Source: Amycolatopsis japonica (GTDB lineage Bacteria; Actinomycetota; Actinomycetes; Mycobacteriales; Pseudonocardiaceae). From it: a DNA stretch of 64,000 nt. The notes beneath the pieces are model-generated. The model was not told where the DNA came from. It saw nothing but the letters and a program-made list of their open reading frames with translations, and did not search any database. The stretch lies in NCBI RefSeq assembly GCF_000732925.1, contig NZ_CP008953.1, positions 62,001 through 126,000 of the forward strand, given 5' to 3'. This document shows positions 28,928 to 38,007 of this stretch, one piece after another. Positions within the stretch are counted from its first letter, which is position 1. Each line of letters starts with the position of its first letter. The position numbers and the translations under genes were made by a program.

Positions 28928-29955
28928 GTCGTCGGGACGACCGGGGCTCGCGTGAGGACGACGGCGAAGCCGAACGCGAGCCCCATCACCGTCAGTTCCA
29001 GCGTCGCCCACGCGGCCAGTGCGGTGCGGTTGTGCCGCACGATCTGCGGCATCAGCTTCCAGCGCGTGTACGCGCCGAGGCTCGCGATCACGCCGGTGCA
29101 CAACAGCTTCAACAGCACCAGCTGCCCGTACGGCGTGGTGAAGACGCCTTCCCAGAAACCGAGCGACGGGTTGAGCGAGATCTCGATCAGCCCGTTGAAC
29201 AGGCCGGTCGCCGCGCCCAGGATCAGGCACAGCGTCGCCAGTTTGGAGAACCGCGGCAGCGCGTGCGCCAGCAGCGTCCGGTTCCCGACGAGCAGCACCG
29301 CCATCGCGCCGAGCCCGCCGGTCCAGGCGACGGCGCTCATCACGTGCAGTTCCATCGAGATCATCGTGTAGTCGTGGTAGTTCCAGTTCGACGCGTGCCC
29401 GGTGACCGGCAGCGGCAGCAGCGCGAACAGCCCCAGCCCGACGCGGACCTCGGCGGGCACCTTCTCGCCGTGTTTCAGCGCGAGGATCCCGAGCCCGGCG
29501 TGCAGCAGGGCAAGGACCGCGACGATCAGCAGCGCCTTCCCGGCGCCGACGTCGGCGATGTAGCTCCCGACGTCCGACATCGACAGCGTGCTGGAGCCCG
29601 GCCGGTATTCGGCGGTCTGCAGGATCAGCGCGACGAGCGCGGTGGTCGCCCAGACCAGCGCGGCCGCGACGCTCGCGGGCCGCGCGATCCGCATGATCGG
29701 CTCGGAGAGCTTCGGCCGGTCGTAGCCGACCAGTACCGAAAGCAGCGCCAGCCCGATCGTCGCGACGGCCGAGATGTCCAGCAGGACCCGCACGATCGGG
29801 ATCGAGACCGAGACCACCTCGCTGACCTGCGCGACCCCGGGCACCGGGGCGGTCGCCGTCAGCGCGACACCGATCAGGGCGCCGACGATCCCCGCCGTCA
29901 CCACACAGAACAGGACGGCGACGCGGGCTCGCGAGGTGGTCTCGGCCTGGGTCAT
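28924..29955 (-). CDS. copD: CopD family copper-resistance membrane protein
   Basis: A 343-residue integral membrane protein with about eight hydrophobic helices. The CopD domain is in the C-terminal part, with HVMSAVAWTGGLGAM (His probably binding copper), TGHASNWNYHDYTM and a helix ending at LTRAPVVPTT. In the family it moves copper across the inner membrane together with CopC. Its start overlaps the copC stop by 4 bases. It is the last gene of a likely four-gene copper operon. Confidence 0.9.
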   Translation of the reverse strand: MTQAETTSRARVAVLFCVVTAGIVGALIGVALTATAPVPGVAQVSEVVSVSIPIVRVLLDISAVATIGLALLSVLVGYDRPKLSEPIMRIARPASVAAALVWATTALVALILQTAEYRPGSSTLSMSDVGSYIADVGAGKALLIVAVLALLHAGLGILALKHGEKVPAEVRVGLGLFALLPLPVTGHASNWNYHDYTMISMELHVMSAVAWTGGLGAMAVLLVGNRTLLAHALPRFSKLATLCLILGAATGLFNGLIEISLNPSLGFWEGVFTTPYGQLVLLKLLCTGVIASLGAYTRWKLMPQIVRHNRTALAAWATLELTVMGLAFGFAVVLTRAPVVPTT

Positions 29956-30515
29956 GAGCCGCTCTTCTCCTTGTCACCGGCGCCGGTGCGCAGTGCGACG
30001 GTCAGTCCGACGGCGAGCAGCACGACGGCGCCCGCGATCCACACCCAGATCGGCACGCCGGACGAGCCTTCGCCGCCGGTCGCCGGGGCGGTCTCGGCCT
30101 GGCCCGCGTTGCTGCGCGCGGCGTCGGCGCTCGCCGGGGTCCCGGTGCCCGCGGCGGTGAGGGTGAACGGCACCTCACCGGTCACGGCGTGCCCGTCCGC
30201 GGACAGGATCCGGTAGCCGATCTTGTACTCGCCAGCCGGGCCGAGCGGCCGCAGCGGCACGGTCACGACGCTGTCGCGGACCTCGACCTGGCCCTCGGCC
30301 CACTGGCCGCCGCCCGGCCCGACGACCGCGATCTGGTTGACGTTCGCGTTCTGGACGTACTGGTCGAACGTGAGCGTGATCTTCGCGGGCCCGGCGGCGA
30401 GCGACGCGCCCTTCGCCGGGTCGGAGGAGATCAGGACGTTGTGCGCCAGCGCCGGGGTGGCGGTGGCGAGCCACGCCACCCCGGTGATCGCCAGCGCGAC
30501 GATCGCTTTACGCAT
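29952..30515 (-). CDS. copC: CopC-domain copper-binding protein, membrane-anchored
   Basis: A 187-residue CopC-like protein. It has a signal peptide ending TPALA, after which the mature protein starts with His, the copper-ligand position in CopC. A later His is in SADGHAVTGEVPF. Residues about 158-178 form a C-terminal membrane helix (IWVWIAGAVVLLAVGLTVAL), so the domain is tethered outside the cell. It starts at the base next to the YcnI gene's end and overlaps copD by 4 bases. It probably delivers Cu to CopD. Confidence 0.92.
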   Translation of the reverse strand: MRKAIVALAITGVAWLATATPALAHNVLISSDPAKGASLAAGPAKITLTFDQYVQNANVNQIAVVGPGGGQWAEGQVEVRDSVVTVPLRPLGPAGEYKIGYRILSADGHAVTGEVPFTLTAAGTGTPASADAARSNAGQAETAPATGGEGSSGVPIWVWIAGAVVLLAVGLTVALRTGAGDKEKSGS

Positions 30516-31286
30516 TCACTTTCCTTCGGTGTCGCTCTTGCCGGAGACGGCGGTGGCGCGGCGGGCGCGCAGGGTGGCACCGGCGCCGACGCCGAGGCCG
30601 AGCGCGCCGACGACCAGGCCGGCGCCGCCGAGCCAGCGGGCGGTGTTGTCGGACGACGAAGAAGCCGCGTGCGACTCCTCGGACGCCTTCGCGTCGGTGC
30701 CGTGGCCGCCACCGTGCCCGTCAGCGGTCTTCTCGGCGAGCTTCACCGTCGGCGCCGGGTGCTCCGGCTCCTCGCCGGAGGCCGGGGTCGGCTGGTTCCA
30801 CTCGACGACCTTGCCGTTCTCGTAGGTCTGGGTGGCCGGGAACTCGATCGCGTCGACGTTGGTCGGGAACTGGCCCGCGCTGATCTGGAACTCCTGGAAC
30901 TCGGTCGATCCGGCGGCGATCTTGGTGCCGGGTTCGGCGGTCCAGGAGACCTTGGAGACGGCTTCGGTGATCTGCGTGCCGGACGCGGTGGTCACCGGGG
31001 CGGGCAGCTTGGACTTGACGACCTCGGCCTTCCAGCCGGGAACCGGCTTGGCCCGCACCGAGCTGAGCGCGTACTCGGGTTTGACGGTGATCTCGACCTT
31101 GACCGTGCCGGCGTCCTTCTCCTCGTTGGGAACGCGGAAGAAGATCGCGCCGTAACCGCCCTTCGACGGCTGGGGGCCGTAGACGTTGGCGGTGACGTGG
31201 GCCGAGGCGACCCCGGCGGACAGCAGGCCGGCGATACCGACGGTGGCGGCCAGGAAACCGGCGCGCTTGAAGACGTGCTTGGACAC
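30516..31286 (-). CDS. ycnI: YcnI family (DUF1775) copper-binding protein
   Basis: A 256-residue extracytoplasmic protein. The signal peptide ends ASA and the mature chain begins HVTANVYGP; that N-terminal His with a buried Trp is the mononuclear copper site known for YcnI. The DUF1775 core runs to about 165, and a His/Ser/Glu-rich linker (HGGGHGTDAKASEESHAASSSS, cited by ends) leads to a C-terminal membrane helix and an RARR stop-transfer. The GTG at 31286 follows AGGAG. The genomic link with CopC/CopD is the usual one. Confidence 0.92.
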   Translation of the reverse strand: MSKHVFKRAGFLAATVGIAGLLSAGVASAHVTANVYGPQPSKGGYGAIFFRVPNEEKDAGTVKVEITVKPEYALSSVRAKPVPGWKAEVVKSKLPAPVTTASGTQITEAVSKVSWTAEPGTKIAAGSTEFQEFQISAGQFPTNVDAIEFPATQTYENGKVVEWNQPTPASGEEPEHPAPTVKLAEKTADGHGGGHGTDAKASEESHAASSSSDNTARWLGGAGLVVGALGLGVGAGATLRARRATAVSGKSDTEGK

Positions 31287-31355
31287 GAAAACTCCTGAAC
31301 GTGACTGGGACGGCGGGCTCGGGGCCTCGCCGGATTGACGGGGGATGTCGTGGGT

Positions 31356-31907
31356 TCAGGAGAACAGCGGCGGGCCACGCCTGCCGTGGACACGGCGGAG
31401 GTCCACCCGCACGAGGTGACCGGGGCCAGCCGGACGGGCGAGCACCGGCGACGCCATCGCGGCGGGGACCGGGAGCGCGTTGAGGATGAAGGGAACCAGC
31501 GCGCGCAGGCAGGCGAGGACGCCGAGCAGCAGTCCGTCGGCCTTGGCCAGCAGCACCGCGGTGATCAGCGTGGCGACGACGTGCGCGACGGTCATCGCGA
31601 GCCCGCCCGAAACCGGGGCCGGTTCGTCGTGCACCAGTTCGTGCGTGCTCAGCGAACTGAGCACGAGGTGCATCACGACCTGACCGGCGCCGAGATCGAC
31701 GATGGTGGCCAGCGGCCCGCGCGCCTTCGCGGCGAGCGCGGCGGCGTTCCAGCCGATCAGCACGGTGAGCAACACCGTCATCGCCGTATCGGGGAGGTCG
31801 CCGTCCCCGATCATGTGAGCGGTCACGGCCAGCGCCGCGGAGCTCACTCCGAGCAAGGCACCACGCACCACGCGTAACGCGCTTCGGTGATGGTCGCCTT
31901 TACTCAC
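31356..31907 (-). CDS. Membrane protein of the copper cluster, function unknown
   Basis: A 183-residue protein with four predicted membrane helices (about 15-35, 42-60, 68-85, 100-125 and a weaker one near 140). It has His residues at both ends (KGDHHRSALR, GHLVRVDLRRVHGRR) that may bind metal. It is followed, 69 bases on, by the YcnI gene on the same strand. TACTCT lies 6 bases before the GTG and there is no Shine-Dalgarno, so the operon may begin here as a leaderless mRNA. I do not recognise the family. Confidence 0.75.
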   Translation of the reverse strand: MSKGDHHRSALRVVRGALLGVSSAALAVTAHMIGDGDLPDTAMTVLLTVLIGWNAAALAAKARGPLATIVDLGAGQVVMHLVLSSLSTHELVHDEPAPVSGGLAMTVAHVVATLITAVLLAKADGLLLGVLACLRALVPFILNALPVPAAMASPVLARPAGPGHLVRVDLRRVHGRRGPPLFS

Positions 31908-32138
31908 GGGTGAAGAGTATTCGACGTACGTCCGGGTGGTCGATCTCCTCCCGGCTGCTGAGCAGTGGGAAAGACACCGTCTGCGTTTGCCCGATCGGAC
32001 CGGATCGGGCAGGTTGGCGGGATAAAAGGCGGTAAACAGGGGTTTGACCGCGCGGCTTTTGGGTAGTCAGGCTCCCGATACAGCTACTCCGAATGGGTGA
32101 GGAGGCTCACCCAGAGGCGGCGGGAGAACCAGCACGCG

Positions 32139-32786
32139 ATGAACCTCTTCGAGTACATCTCGGATCGGTGGGACAGACTCGCCCTCCAAGGGCTCCTCCA
32201 TGTCAGCGCGGTCGTGCAGTGCACGATCCTGGCCGCCGTCCTCGGCGTGGTGATCGGCGTCGCCGTCTACCGCAGCCCGATCGGCTCGGCCGTGGCCACG
32301 GCGCTGGCGAGCACGATCCTCACCGTTCCCTCCTTCGCCCTCCTGGGGCTGCTCATCCCGGTGTTCGGCCTCGGCGCGAACACCACGGTCATCGCGCTCG
32401 TGCTCTACGCGCTGCTGCCGATCGTGCGGAACACCATCGTCGGGCTGAGCGGCGTCGATCCGGCGGTCAGCGACGCGGCGCGCGGTATCGGCATGAGCCG
32501 GTTCGGCGTGCTGACCAGGGTGGAGCTGCGGCTCGCCTGGCCCGCGATCCTCGCCGGCATGCGGGTCGCGACGCAGATGCTCATGGGCATCGCGGTCATC
32601 GCGGCCTACGCGAAGGGCCCCGGCCTCGGCTCGGAGGTCTTCTCCGGCCTCACCAACGCGGGGAGCACGAACTCCCTCAACCAGGCACTGACCGGGACGC
32701 TCGGCGTGGTCGTCCTCGCACTGGTCCTCGACGCCGTTTACGTCCTGATCAACCGTTTGACCGTCTCTAGGGGTGTCCGTGGCTGA
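32139..32786 (+). CDS. Glycine betaine/choline ABC transporter permease (OpuCB type)
   Basis: A 215-residue permease with about five helices. The binding-protein-dependent transport signature lies at DAARGIGMSRFGVLTRVELRLAWP, cited by ends (EAA loop). GNP-like LPIVRNTIVGLSGVDP and the start MNLFEYISDRWDRL are typical of OpuCB. The ATG at 32139 was preferred to an upstream in-frame one because the family starts there. It opens a four-gene operon in which every gene overlaps or abuts the next. The role is uptake of osmoprotectants. Confidence 0.9.
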   Translation: MNLFEYISDRWDRLALQGLLHVSAVVQCTILAAVLGVVIGVAVYRSPIGSAVATALASTILTVPSFALLGLLIPVFGLGANTTVIALVLYALLPIVRNTIVGLSGVDPAVSDAARGIGMSRFGVLTRVELRLAWPAILAGMRVATQMLMGIAVIAAYAKGPGLGSEVFSGLTNAGSTNSLNQALTGTLGVVVLALVLDAVYVLINRLTVSRGVRG

Positions 32787-33954
32787 GTCCGAAACCGTAT
32801 CCGGCGTCGAGATCGAGCTGGAGAACGTCACGAAGCGCTACCCCGGCACCCGGGAGCCCGCGGTCGACGACTTCTCGATGGTGGTGCCCGCGGGCAAGAT
32901 CGTGGTCTTCGTCGGCCCGTCCGGCTGCGGCAAGACCACGACCATGCGCATGATCAACCGGCTGATCGAGCCGACGTCGGGCCGGATCACCATCGGCGGC
33001 GACGACGCGCTGAAGCTCGACGTCGACACCCTGCGCCGCCGCATCGGCTACGCGATCCAGCAGGCCGGGCTCTTCCCGCATTTCACCGTCGCGCAGAACA
33101 TCGCCGTGGTGCCGGGGCTGCTCGGCTGGGACAAGAAGAAGGTCGACGACCGGGTCGAGGAGATGATGGACCTGGTCGGGCTGGACCCGGCCGATTTCCG
33201 CGACCGGTTCCCGCGTCAGCTGTCCGGCGGGCAGCAGCAGCGGGTCGGCGTCGCGCGGGCGCTCGCGGCGGATCCGCCGGTGCTGCTGATGGACGAGCCG
33301 TTCGGCGCGGTCGACCCGATCACCCGCGGCAACCTGCAGGACGAACTGCTGCGGCTGCAGACCGAGCTGAAGAAGACGATCGTCTTCGTCACCCACGACT
33401 TCGACGAGGCCGTGAAGCTCGGCGACAAGATCGCGGTGCTGGGCAACCAGTCCCGGATCCTGCAGTACGACACCCCGGACGCGATCCTCGCGAACCCGGC
33501 CGACGACACGGTCGCCGGTTTCGTCGGCGCCGGTGCCTCGCTGAAGCAGCTGACGCTGCTGCGGGTCCGCGACGTCGAGCTGAAGCAGGACGCGCTCACG
33601 GCGACGGTGAGCGAATCGCCGTCCGAGGTGCGCGAGAAGCTGACACAGCAGCGCAAGCATTTCGTGCTGGTGCTCGACCAGCGGCGTCGTCCGATGCGGT
33701 GGGTGCACGTCCGCGAGCTGACCGCGGCGTCGTCGCTGTCCACCGCGGGCAAACCGCTGCGTGACTCGGTCAGCCTCCAGTCGACACTGCAGGACGCGCT
33801 CGAAGCCATGCTCGCCGAGGGCGGCAGCGTCCCGGTGACCGGCGCCCGTGGCGAATACGCCGGGACGATCGAGCTCGACACCGTCATCGCGACGATCCAG
33901 CAGCTGCGCGAGGAGCACTCCGACGACAACCCGGCGGAAGGTGTGACCGCATGA
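32773..33954 (+). CDS. Glycine betaine/choline ABC transporter ATP-binding protein with CBS domains (OpuCA type)
   Basis: A 393-residue ATPase. Walker A is GPSGCGKTT, the signature is LSGGQQQR, Walker B is LLMDEPFGAVDP, and the H-loop is FVTHDFDEA. After about residue 250 a C-terminal region resembling two CBS repeats (FVLVLDQRRRPMRWVHV, MLAEGGSVPVTG) is present; in OpuA-type systems this part senses ionic strength. GTG 32773 overlaps the permease gene by 14 bases; GTG 32779 is an alternative. It overlaps the second permease by 4 bases. Confidence 0.92.
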   Translation: MSVAESETVSGVEIELENVTKRYPGTREPAVDDFSMVVPAGKIVVFVGPSGCGKTTTMRMINRLIEPTSGRITIGGDDALKLDVDTLRRRIGYAIQQAGLFPHFTVAQNIAVVPGLLGWDKKKVDDRVEEMMDLVGLDPADFRDRFPRQLSGGQQQRVGVARALAADPPVLLMDEPFGAVDPITRGNLQDELLRLQTELKKTIVFVTHDFDEAVKLGDKIAVLGNQSRILQYDTPDAILANPADDTVAGFVGAGASLKQLTLLRVRDVELKQDALTATVSESPSEVREKLTQQRKHFVLVLDQRRRPMRWVHVRELTAASSLSTAGKPLRDSVSLQSTLQDALEAMLAEGGSVPVTGARGEYAGTIELDTVIATIQQLREEHSDDNPAEGVTA

Positions 33955-34727
33955 CGGCCGTCGATACCGGGTTCTCCACCGAGTCCTCGTCGAGAAGCGC
34001 CGAACGGGTCCGGCTGTTCGCCCAGCCCGCGGCGGTGCTGCTGATCGTCGCCGGGGTGCTGATCTGGGTGTTCAGCAGTGAGCTGACCGCGACGGAGAAG
34101 GAGACCCTCAACGCCGCCGGGCTGTTCGCCGCGCTGCGCGACCACCTGGCGATGACCGTCGTGGTCACCGCGATCGTGGTCGCCGTCGCGGTACCGCTCG
34201 GCGTGCTCGTGACGCGGCCGTGGGCGAAATGGGCGGCGCCGGTCTTCCTGGCGGTCGCGAACATCGGCCAGGCCGCGCCCGCGCTGGGTGTGCTGGTGCT
34301 GTGGTTCATCGTCACCGGCGCCACCGGCGGGCTGTGGGTCGCCGCGCTTCCGCTGGCGTTCTACTCGCTGCTTCCGGTGCTGCGGAACACGATGGTCGGC
34401 CTGCAGCAGGTCGATCCGTCGCTGATCGACGCCGGCCGCGGGATCGGCATGTCGGCCTCCGGGGTGCTGTGGCGGGTCGAATTCCCGCTGGCCATCCCGC
34501 TGATCCTGGCCGGCCTGCGGACCTCGCTGGTGCTGGCCGTCGGCACGGCGACCTTCGGCATGTTCGTCAACGCCGGTGGGTTCGGCCTGCTGATCGACAC
34601 CGGCTACAAGCTCAACCTGACGAAGGTGCTGATCACCGGCTCGGTGCTCGCCGTCGCGCTGGCGCTGCTGGTGGACTGGCTCGGCGCGGTGGCGGAACAG
34701 TTCTTCGGACCGAAGGGACTGCGCTGA
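33951..34727 (+). CDS. Glycine betaine/choline ABC transporter permease (OpuCD type)
   Basis: A 258-residue permease with about six helices. The EAA-loop block is IDAGRGIGMSASGVLWRVE, close to that of the first permease, so the two probably form a heterodimer. The N-terminal 30 residues are polar and cytoplasmic. It overlaps the ATPase by 4 bases (ATGA) and the binding-protein gene starts 2 bases after its stop. Confidence 0.9.
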   Translation: MTAVDTGFSTESSSRSAERVRLFAQPAAVLLIVAGVLIWVFSSELTATEKETLNAAGLFAALRDHLAMTVVVTAIVVAVAVPLGVLVTRPWAKWAAPVFLAVANIGQAAPALGVLVLWFIVTGATGGLWVAALPLAFYSLLPVLRNTMVGLQQVDPSLIDAGRGIGMSASGVLWRVEFPLAIPLILAGLRTSLVLAVGTATFGMFVNAGGFGLLIDTGYKLNLTKVLITGSVLAVALALLVDWLGAVAEQFFGPKGLR

Positions 34728-34729
34728 CA

Positions 34730-35689
34730 ATGCGACTCAAAGCGATCCTCGGCGCGGTCCTGTTGTGCGGAACGCTTTCCGCGTGCGGGCTCGAGGTCAA
34801 CACCGCGCTGCCGTACAAGATCGAACCCGGTTCCATCCAGCCCGTCGAGTCGCTCAAGGGCGTCAAGGTGACGGTGGGCTCGAAGGACTTCACCGAGAAC
34901 ATCATCCTGGGCTACATGGCCGAGATGGCGCTTTCCGCGGCGGGCGCGGACGTCGTCGACCTGACCGACATCAAGGGCTCGAACTCGTCGCGGCAGGCGC
35001 TGCTCGCCGGCCAGACCGACGTCACCTGGGAGTACACCGGCACCGGCTGGATCAACTACCAGGGCAACGAACTCCCCGTCCCCGGCGGGGAAAAGGCCCA
35101 GTACGAAGCCACGAAGGCGGCCGACGAGGCGAAGTTCGGCGTCACCTGGCTGAATTACTCGCCGCTCAACGACCAGTACGCCTTCGCGGTCACCGAGGCC
35201 TACGGTGCGGCGAACAACCTGAAGACGACGTCGGACCTGGCGGAGTTCCTGAAGCGGAAACCGGACCAGAACGTGTTCTGCCTGGAAACCGAATTCACCA
35301 GCCGCCAGGACGGTTTCCCGGCCGCCGTGCGGGCGTACGGGTTCCAGAATCCGGTGATCAAGAACTTCGGCATCGGGACGATCTACTCGGCCGTGGCGAG
35401 CGGGACCTGCCCGATCGGCGAGATCTTCACGACCGACGGCCGGATCGCCGGGCTGAACCTTCGCGTCCTCGAAGACGACAAGAAGGCGTTCCCGCAGTAC
35501 AACGCCGTGCCGACGTTGCGGACGGAATTCCTGAACCAGCACCCGGAGATCCGCGGGCCGCTGGAAGCCGTCGCCGCCGCCCTCGACAACGAGCAGATGA
35601 TCGAGCTGTGCAAGCAGGTCGACGTCGACGGTCGTGACCAGGGCGAGGTCGCCTACGAATGGATGAAGAAGAAGGGTTTCATCAAGTAA
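34730..35689 (+). CDS. Glycine betaine/choline-binding lipoprotein (OpuCC/ProX type)
   Basis: A 319-residue lipoprotein. The signal peptide ends in the lipobox LSAC (Cys19 or so). The mature part is an OpuAC/ProX-like binding domain, with VTVGSKDFTENIILGYMAE and TDVTWEYTGTGWINY, whose aromatic residues cage the quaternary amine, and a C-terminal block VDVDGRDQGEVAYEWMKKKGF. It closes the osmoprotectant operon. A palindromic terminator-like element follows 5 bases after the stop. Confidence 0.93.
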   Translation: MRLKAILGAVLLCGTLSACGLEVNTALPYKIEPGSIQPVESLKGVKVTVGSKDFTENIILGYMAEMALSAAGADVVDLTDIKGSNSSRQALLAGQTDVTWEYTGTGWINYQGNELPVPGGEKAQYEATKAADEAKFGVTWLNYSPLNDQYAFAVTEAYGAANNLKTTSDLAEFLKRKPDQNVFCLETEFTSRQDGFPAAVRAYGFQNPVIKNFGIGTIYSAVASGTCPIGEIFTTDGRIAGLNLRVLEDDKKAFPQYNAVPTLRTEFLNQHPEIRGPLEAVAAALDNEQMIELCKQVDVDGRDQGEVAYEWMKKKGFIK

Positions 35690-35694
35690 CCGAT

Positions 35695-35747
35695 GCCATG
35701 AAAGGTCCTTTCCTTGCGAAATTTGCAAGGAAAGGACCTTTCATGGC
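35695..35747. repeat. Palindromic intergenic element, copy 4
   Basis: A near-perfect 53-bp palindrome; its arms include GAAAGGTCCTTTCCTTGC and GCAAGGAAAGGACCTTTC. It lies between the convergent betaine operon and the hypothetical gene ending at 35762. It can terminate transcription in both directions. Copies at 39450 and 55102 are nearly identical in sequence. Confidence 0.75.
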
Positions 35748-35761
35748 GTTCGAGAGCGGCT

Positions 35762-36226
35762 TCAGATCCCCAGCCGGTGCAGCAGCTTCCCCTCGAGCTG
35801 GTCCAGCTCCCCGGCCACGGCCCGGTGCGCCGCCTTCCGCCGCGCGGCGGGCATCCGCTCCGAAGCGCGAACGGTTGCCGAAAGCTGCTCCAGCGTCCCC
35901 TGGGTGTCCTTCGCGAAGGCCGCGTCGGCGTCTGTCGCCTTCGCGGACCTCTTCAGCTCCGCGAGCCCCTGCGTCAGCCCCGCGATCCGCGCGTGCAGCG
36001 CGGCACCGCGTCCGCTGAACTCGCCGAGCTGGTCGACGGCGACGCCGAGCTTCTTCGCTTGATAACGGTCGTATAGCTCTCGTGCGGCGCCCGCCGCTCG
36101 AACGGCGTACGGCGCGATCACCGGCAGTACGGCCGGTCCGACCACTTTGGCCACCGCGACGGCGTTCTTCGCCTTCTTCGGGGTAAACCTGCCTTCGCCC
36201 TCGATGGCTTTGGCCTTGCGCGCCAT
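35762..36226 (-). CDS. Hypothetical protein, helical and basic
   Basis: About 154 residues from ATG 36226, which follows GGGAGGTGCC; an in-frame GTG 4 codons upstream is less likely. The N-terminus is Lys/Arg-rich (MARKAKAIEGEGRFTPKKAK), then comes a hydrophobic stretch (VAKVVGPAVLPVIAPYAVRAA) and a long amphipathic helical region with coiled-coil character to the end. It could associate with the membrane or bind DNA through the basic start. I do not recognise it with certainty. It is divergent from the RecB-like nuclease. Confidence 0.75.
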   Translation of the reverse strand: MARKAKAIEGEGRFTPKKAKNAVAVAKVVGPAVLPVIAPYAVRAAGAARELYDRYQAKKLGVAVDQLGEFSGRGAALHARIAGLTQGLAELKRSAKATDADAAFAKDTQGTLEQLSATVRASERMPAARRKAAHRAVAGELDQLEGKLLHRLGI

Positions 36227-36303
36227 GGCACCTCCCACGCTGTGTCACTGACGAACTTACTGGTCCCCGATGTGGCGGGCATGTCGGCTTGCCGGTGGCC
36301 TTC

Positions 36304-36309
36304 TAGAGT
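36304..36309 (+). promoter_or_regulatory. -10 hexamer, leaderless type
   Basis: TAGAGT ends 7 bases before the GTG at 36317 and no Shine-Dalgarno lies between. This supports the chosen GTG start of the nuclease gene. Confidence 0.45.
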
Positions 36310-36316
36310 GTTGTCC

Positions 36317-37963
36317 GTGAGTAACGAGGTGCTACTGGACGCGGGAGCGGTGAGCCGCTGCCGGCGTCGCGTGCACCTGGAACACGATCCGGCGATGCGC
36401 GAGGTCCCGCTCGCCCCGCCCGACCCCGCCGCACAGCAGCGGATCGCCGACGCGTCAGCGCATCGCGACGCGATCGTGCGGCGGCTCATGGACGCCACCG
36501 GACCCGATGCGACCTGGGTCAAGATCCCTCGCGACCTCCCTGCCGCCGAGCGCGTGCAGCTCACCGAAGAGGCCTTCGCCGCCGAAGCGCGCTACATCTG
36601 GGGCGCGCTGCTCCCGGTGGATCGCGCCGGTCATCGGCGTGGCGGCTCCGAACTCCTGGTCCACACCGGCGACGGCTACGTGCCGGTGCTGGTCGTGCGG
36701 CACCGCATCACCGATCGCGGTGCGGGCGCGCCGACCACCGCGATGACCGACCTCGATCCGGCGAACCGGGTGCCCGACGCGGCGCGAAAGGTCCGCTCGC
36801 AGCCACGGGACCAGATGCGGCTCGCGCACCTCTATCGGATGCTCGAAGCGCTCGGAAAGCACGAAGGACACCGCGCGGTCGGGGGCGTCATCGGGCTCGA
36901 CGCGGACGTCGTCGTCTGGCACGACCTGTCCGCGGCCACCTGGCCTGGCGGCCGAAGCGCGCTGACGGAGTACCAGAGCCGCTTCGCCGACAGGCTCGCC
37001 ATCGCGACCGCCGCCGCCGAAGGGGACGAGCCGCTCGCCGAGCCTTCCCGCGTCCTCGAATGCCGGCGCTGCCCCTGGTGGCCGACGTGCGAGGTCGTGC
37101 TCACCGAAACCCGCGACGTCAGCCTGGTCGTCCGCGGCGAGGACGCGATGGAACTGCGCCGCGCCGGGGTGTCCACAGTGGACAAGCTGGCCGCGCTGGA
37201 TCCGGCCGACGAGCCCCCGCCGATGAACTGGACCGGCGGCACCTTCGCCGACTCGATCATCCTGGCGCGCGCCTGGCTCGCCGATCTCACGATGGTGCGC
37301 AAGGTCGACCGCGTCGAGGTCTCGCGCGGCGACGTCGAGGTCGACGTCGACATGGAGAGCTTCGGTGATTCCGGCGCGTACCTGTGGGGTTCGCTGCTGA
37401 CCGGCGCCGACATCGGGATGGAGCAGGGCTATCGGGCGTTCGCGACCTGGGAGCCGCTGCCGACCGCCGACGAGGCCCGGTCGTTCGCGGAGTTCTGGGC
37501 CTGGTTCACCGAAGTCCGCGAGCGCACGCTCGCCGCGGGCCTGACCTTCCGCGCCTACTGCTACAACGCGCTCGCCGAGAACCGCTGGCTCTTCGGCTCC
37601 GCGAGCCGGTTCGGCGACTACCCCGGCGTCCCCAAGAAGGCCGAGATCGCGTCCTTTGTGGACTCCGAAGAATGGATCGACCTCTTCCGCAGCGTCACCG
37701 ACCAGTTCCTGTGTTCGCACGGCAAGGGACTCAAGGTCATCGCCCCGGTCGCCGGGTTCGCGTGGCGCGATCCGGAAGCGGGCGGCGAGGCGTCGATGCG
37801 GTGGTACCGCGACGCCGTCGGCATGGACGGCGGCGTCCCCGACGACGTCCAGCGGGAGCGCCTGCTGCGCTACAACGAGGACGACGTCCTGGCCACGCAC
37901 GCGCTGCGGAACTGGATGACCGACCACGCGCAGACGTCCGTGCCGTACATGAACGACCTCTGA
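36317..37963 (+). CDS. TM0106-family RecB-like putative nuclease with RNase H-like C-terminus
   Basis: A 548-residue protein. The N-terminal part looks like a RecB/Cas4-type PD-(D/E)XK domain: SRCRRRVHLEHDP, a later acidic region, ARKVRSQPRDQMRLAHLYRMLE and the closing cysteine segment CRRCPWWPTC (possibly an iron-sulphur or zinc staple). The C-terminal part is a DEDD exonuclease-like domain: VDVDMES as motif I and LLRYNEDDVLATHAL as motif III. TM0106-type proteins have this two-part plan. The role is probably DNA repair or end processing. The start seems leaderless. Confidence 0.82.
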   Translation: MSNEVLLDAGAVSRCRRRVHLEHDPAMREVPLAPPDPAAQQRIADASAHRDAIVRRLMDATGPDATWVKIPRDLPAAERVQLTEEAFAAEARYIWGALLPVDRAGHRRGGSELLVHTGDGYVPVLVVRHRITDRGAGAPTTAMTDLDPANRVPDAARKVRSQPRDQMRLAHLYRMLEALGKHEGHRAVGGVIGLDADVVVWHDLSAATWPGGRSALTEYQSRFADRLAIATAAAEGDEPLAEPSRVLECRRCPWWPTCEVVLTETRDVSLVVRGEDAMELRRAGVSTVDKLAALDPADEPPPMNWTGGTFADSIILARAWLADLTMVRKVDRVEVSRGDVEVDVDMESFGDSGAYLWGSLLTGADIGMEQGYRAFATWEPLPTADEARSFAEFWAWFTEVRERTLAAGLTFRAYCYNALAENRWLFGSASRFGDYPGVPKKAEIASFVDSEEWIDLFRSVTDQFLCSHGKGLKVIAPVAGFAWRDPEAGGEASMRWYRDAVGMDGGVPDDVQRERLLRYNEDDVLATHALRNWMTDHAQTSVPYMNDL

Positions 37964-38007
37964 TCCCGGCTCCCGCCGAGCTTGCGATCACTCGCGGCCC
38001 TGTGGAT

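Noticed and set aside
28148..29977. Upstream extension of the STAND gene into a 1301-residue reading frame
   Set aside because: The extension lies antisense to the RibD-C and CopD genes, is low in complexity and rich in Arg, and a good ribosome site marks the start at 28147.
35698..35745. Short peptide (start MKGPFLAKFARKGPF) read from the palindromes
   Set aside because: No ribosome site, and the same string reads from both strands because of the palindrome; treated as a repeat pattern, not as a gene.
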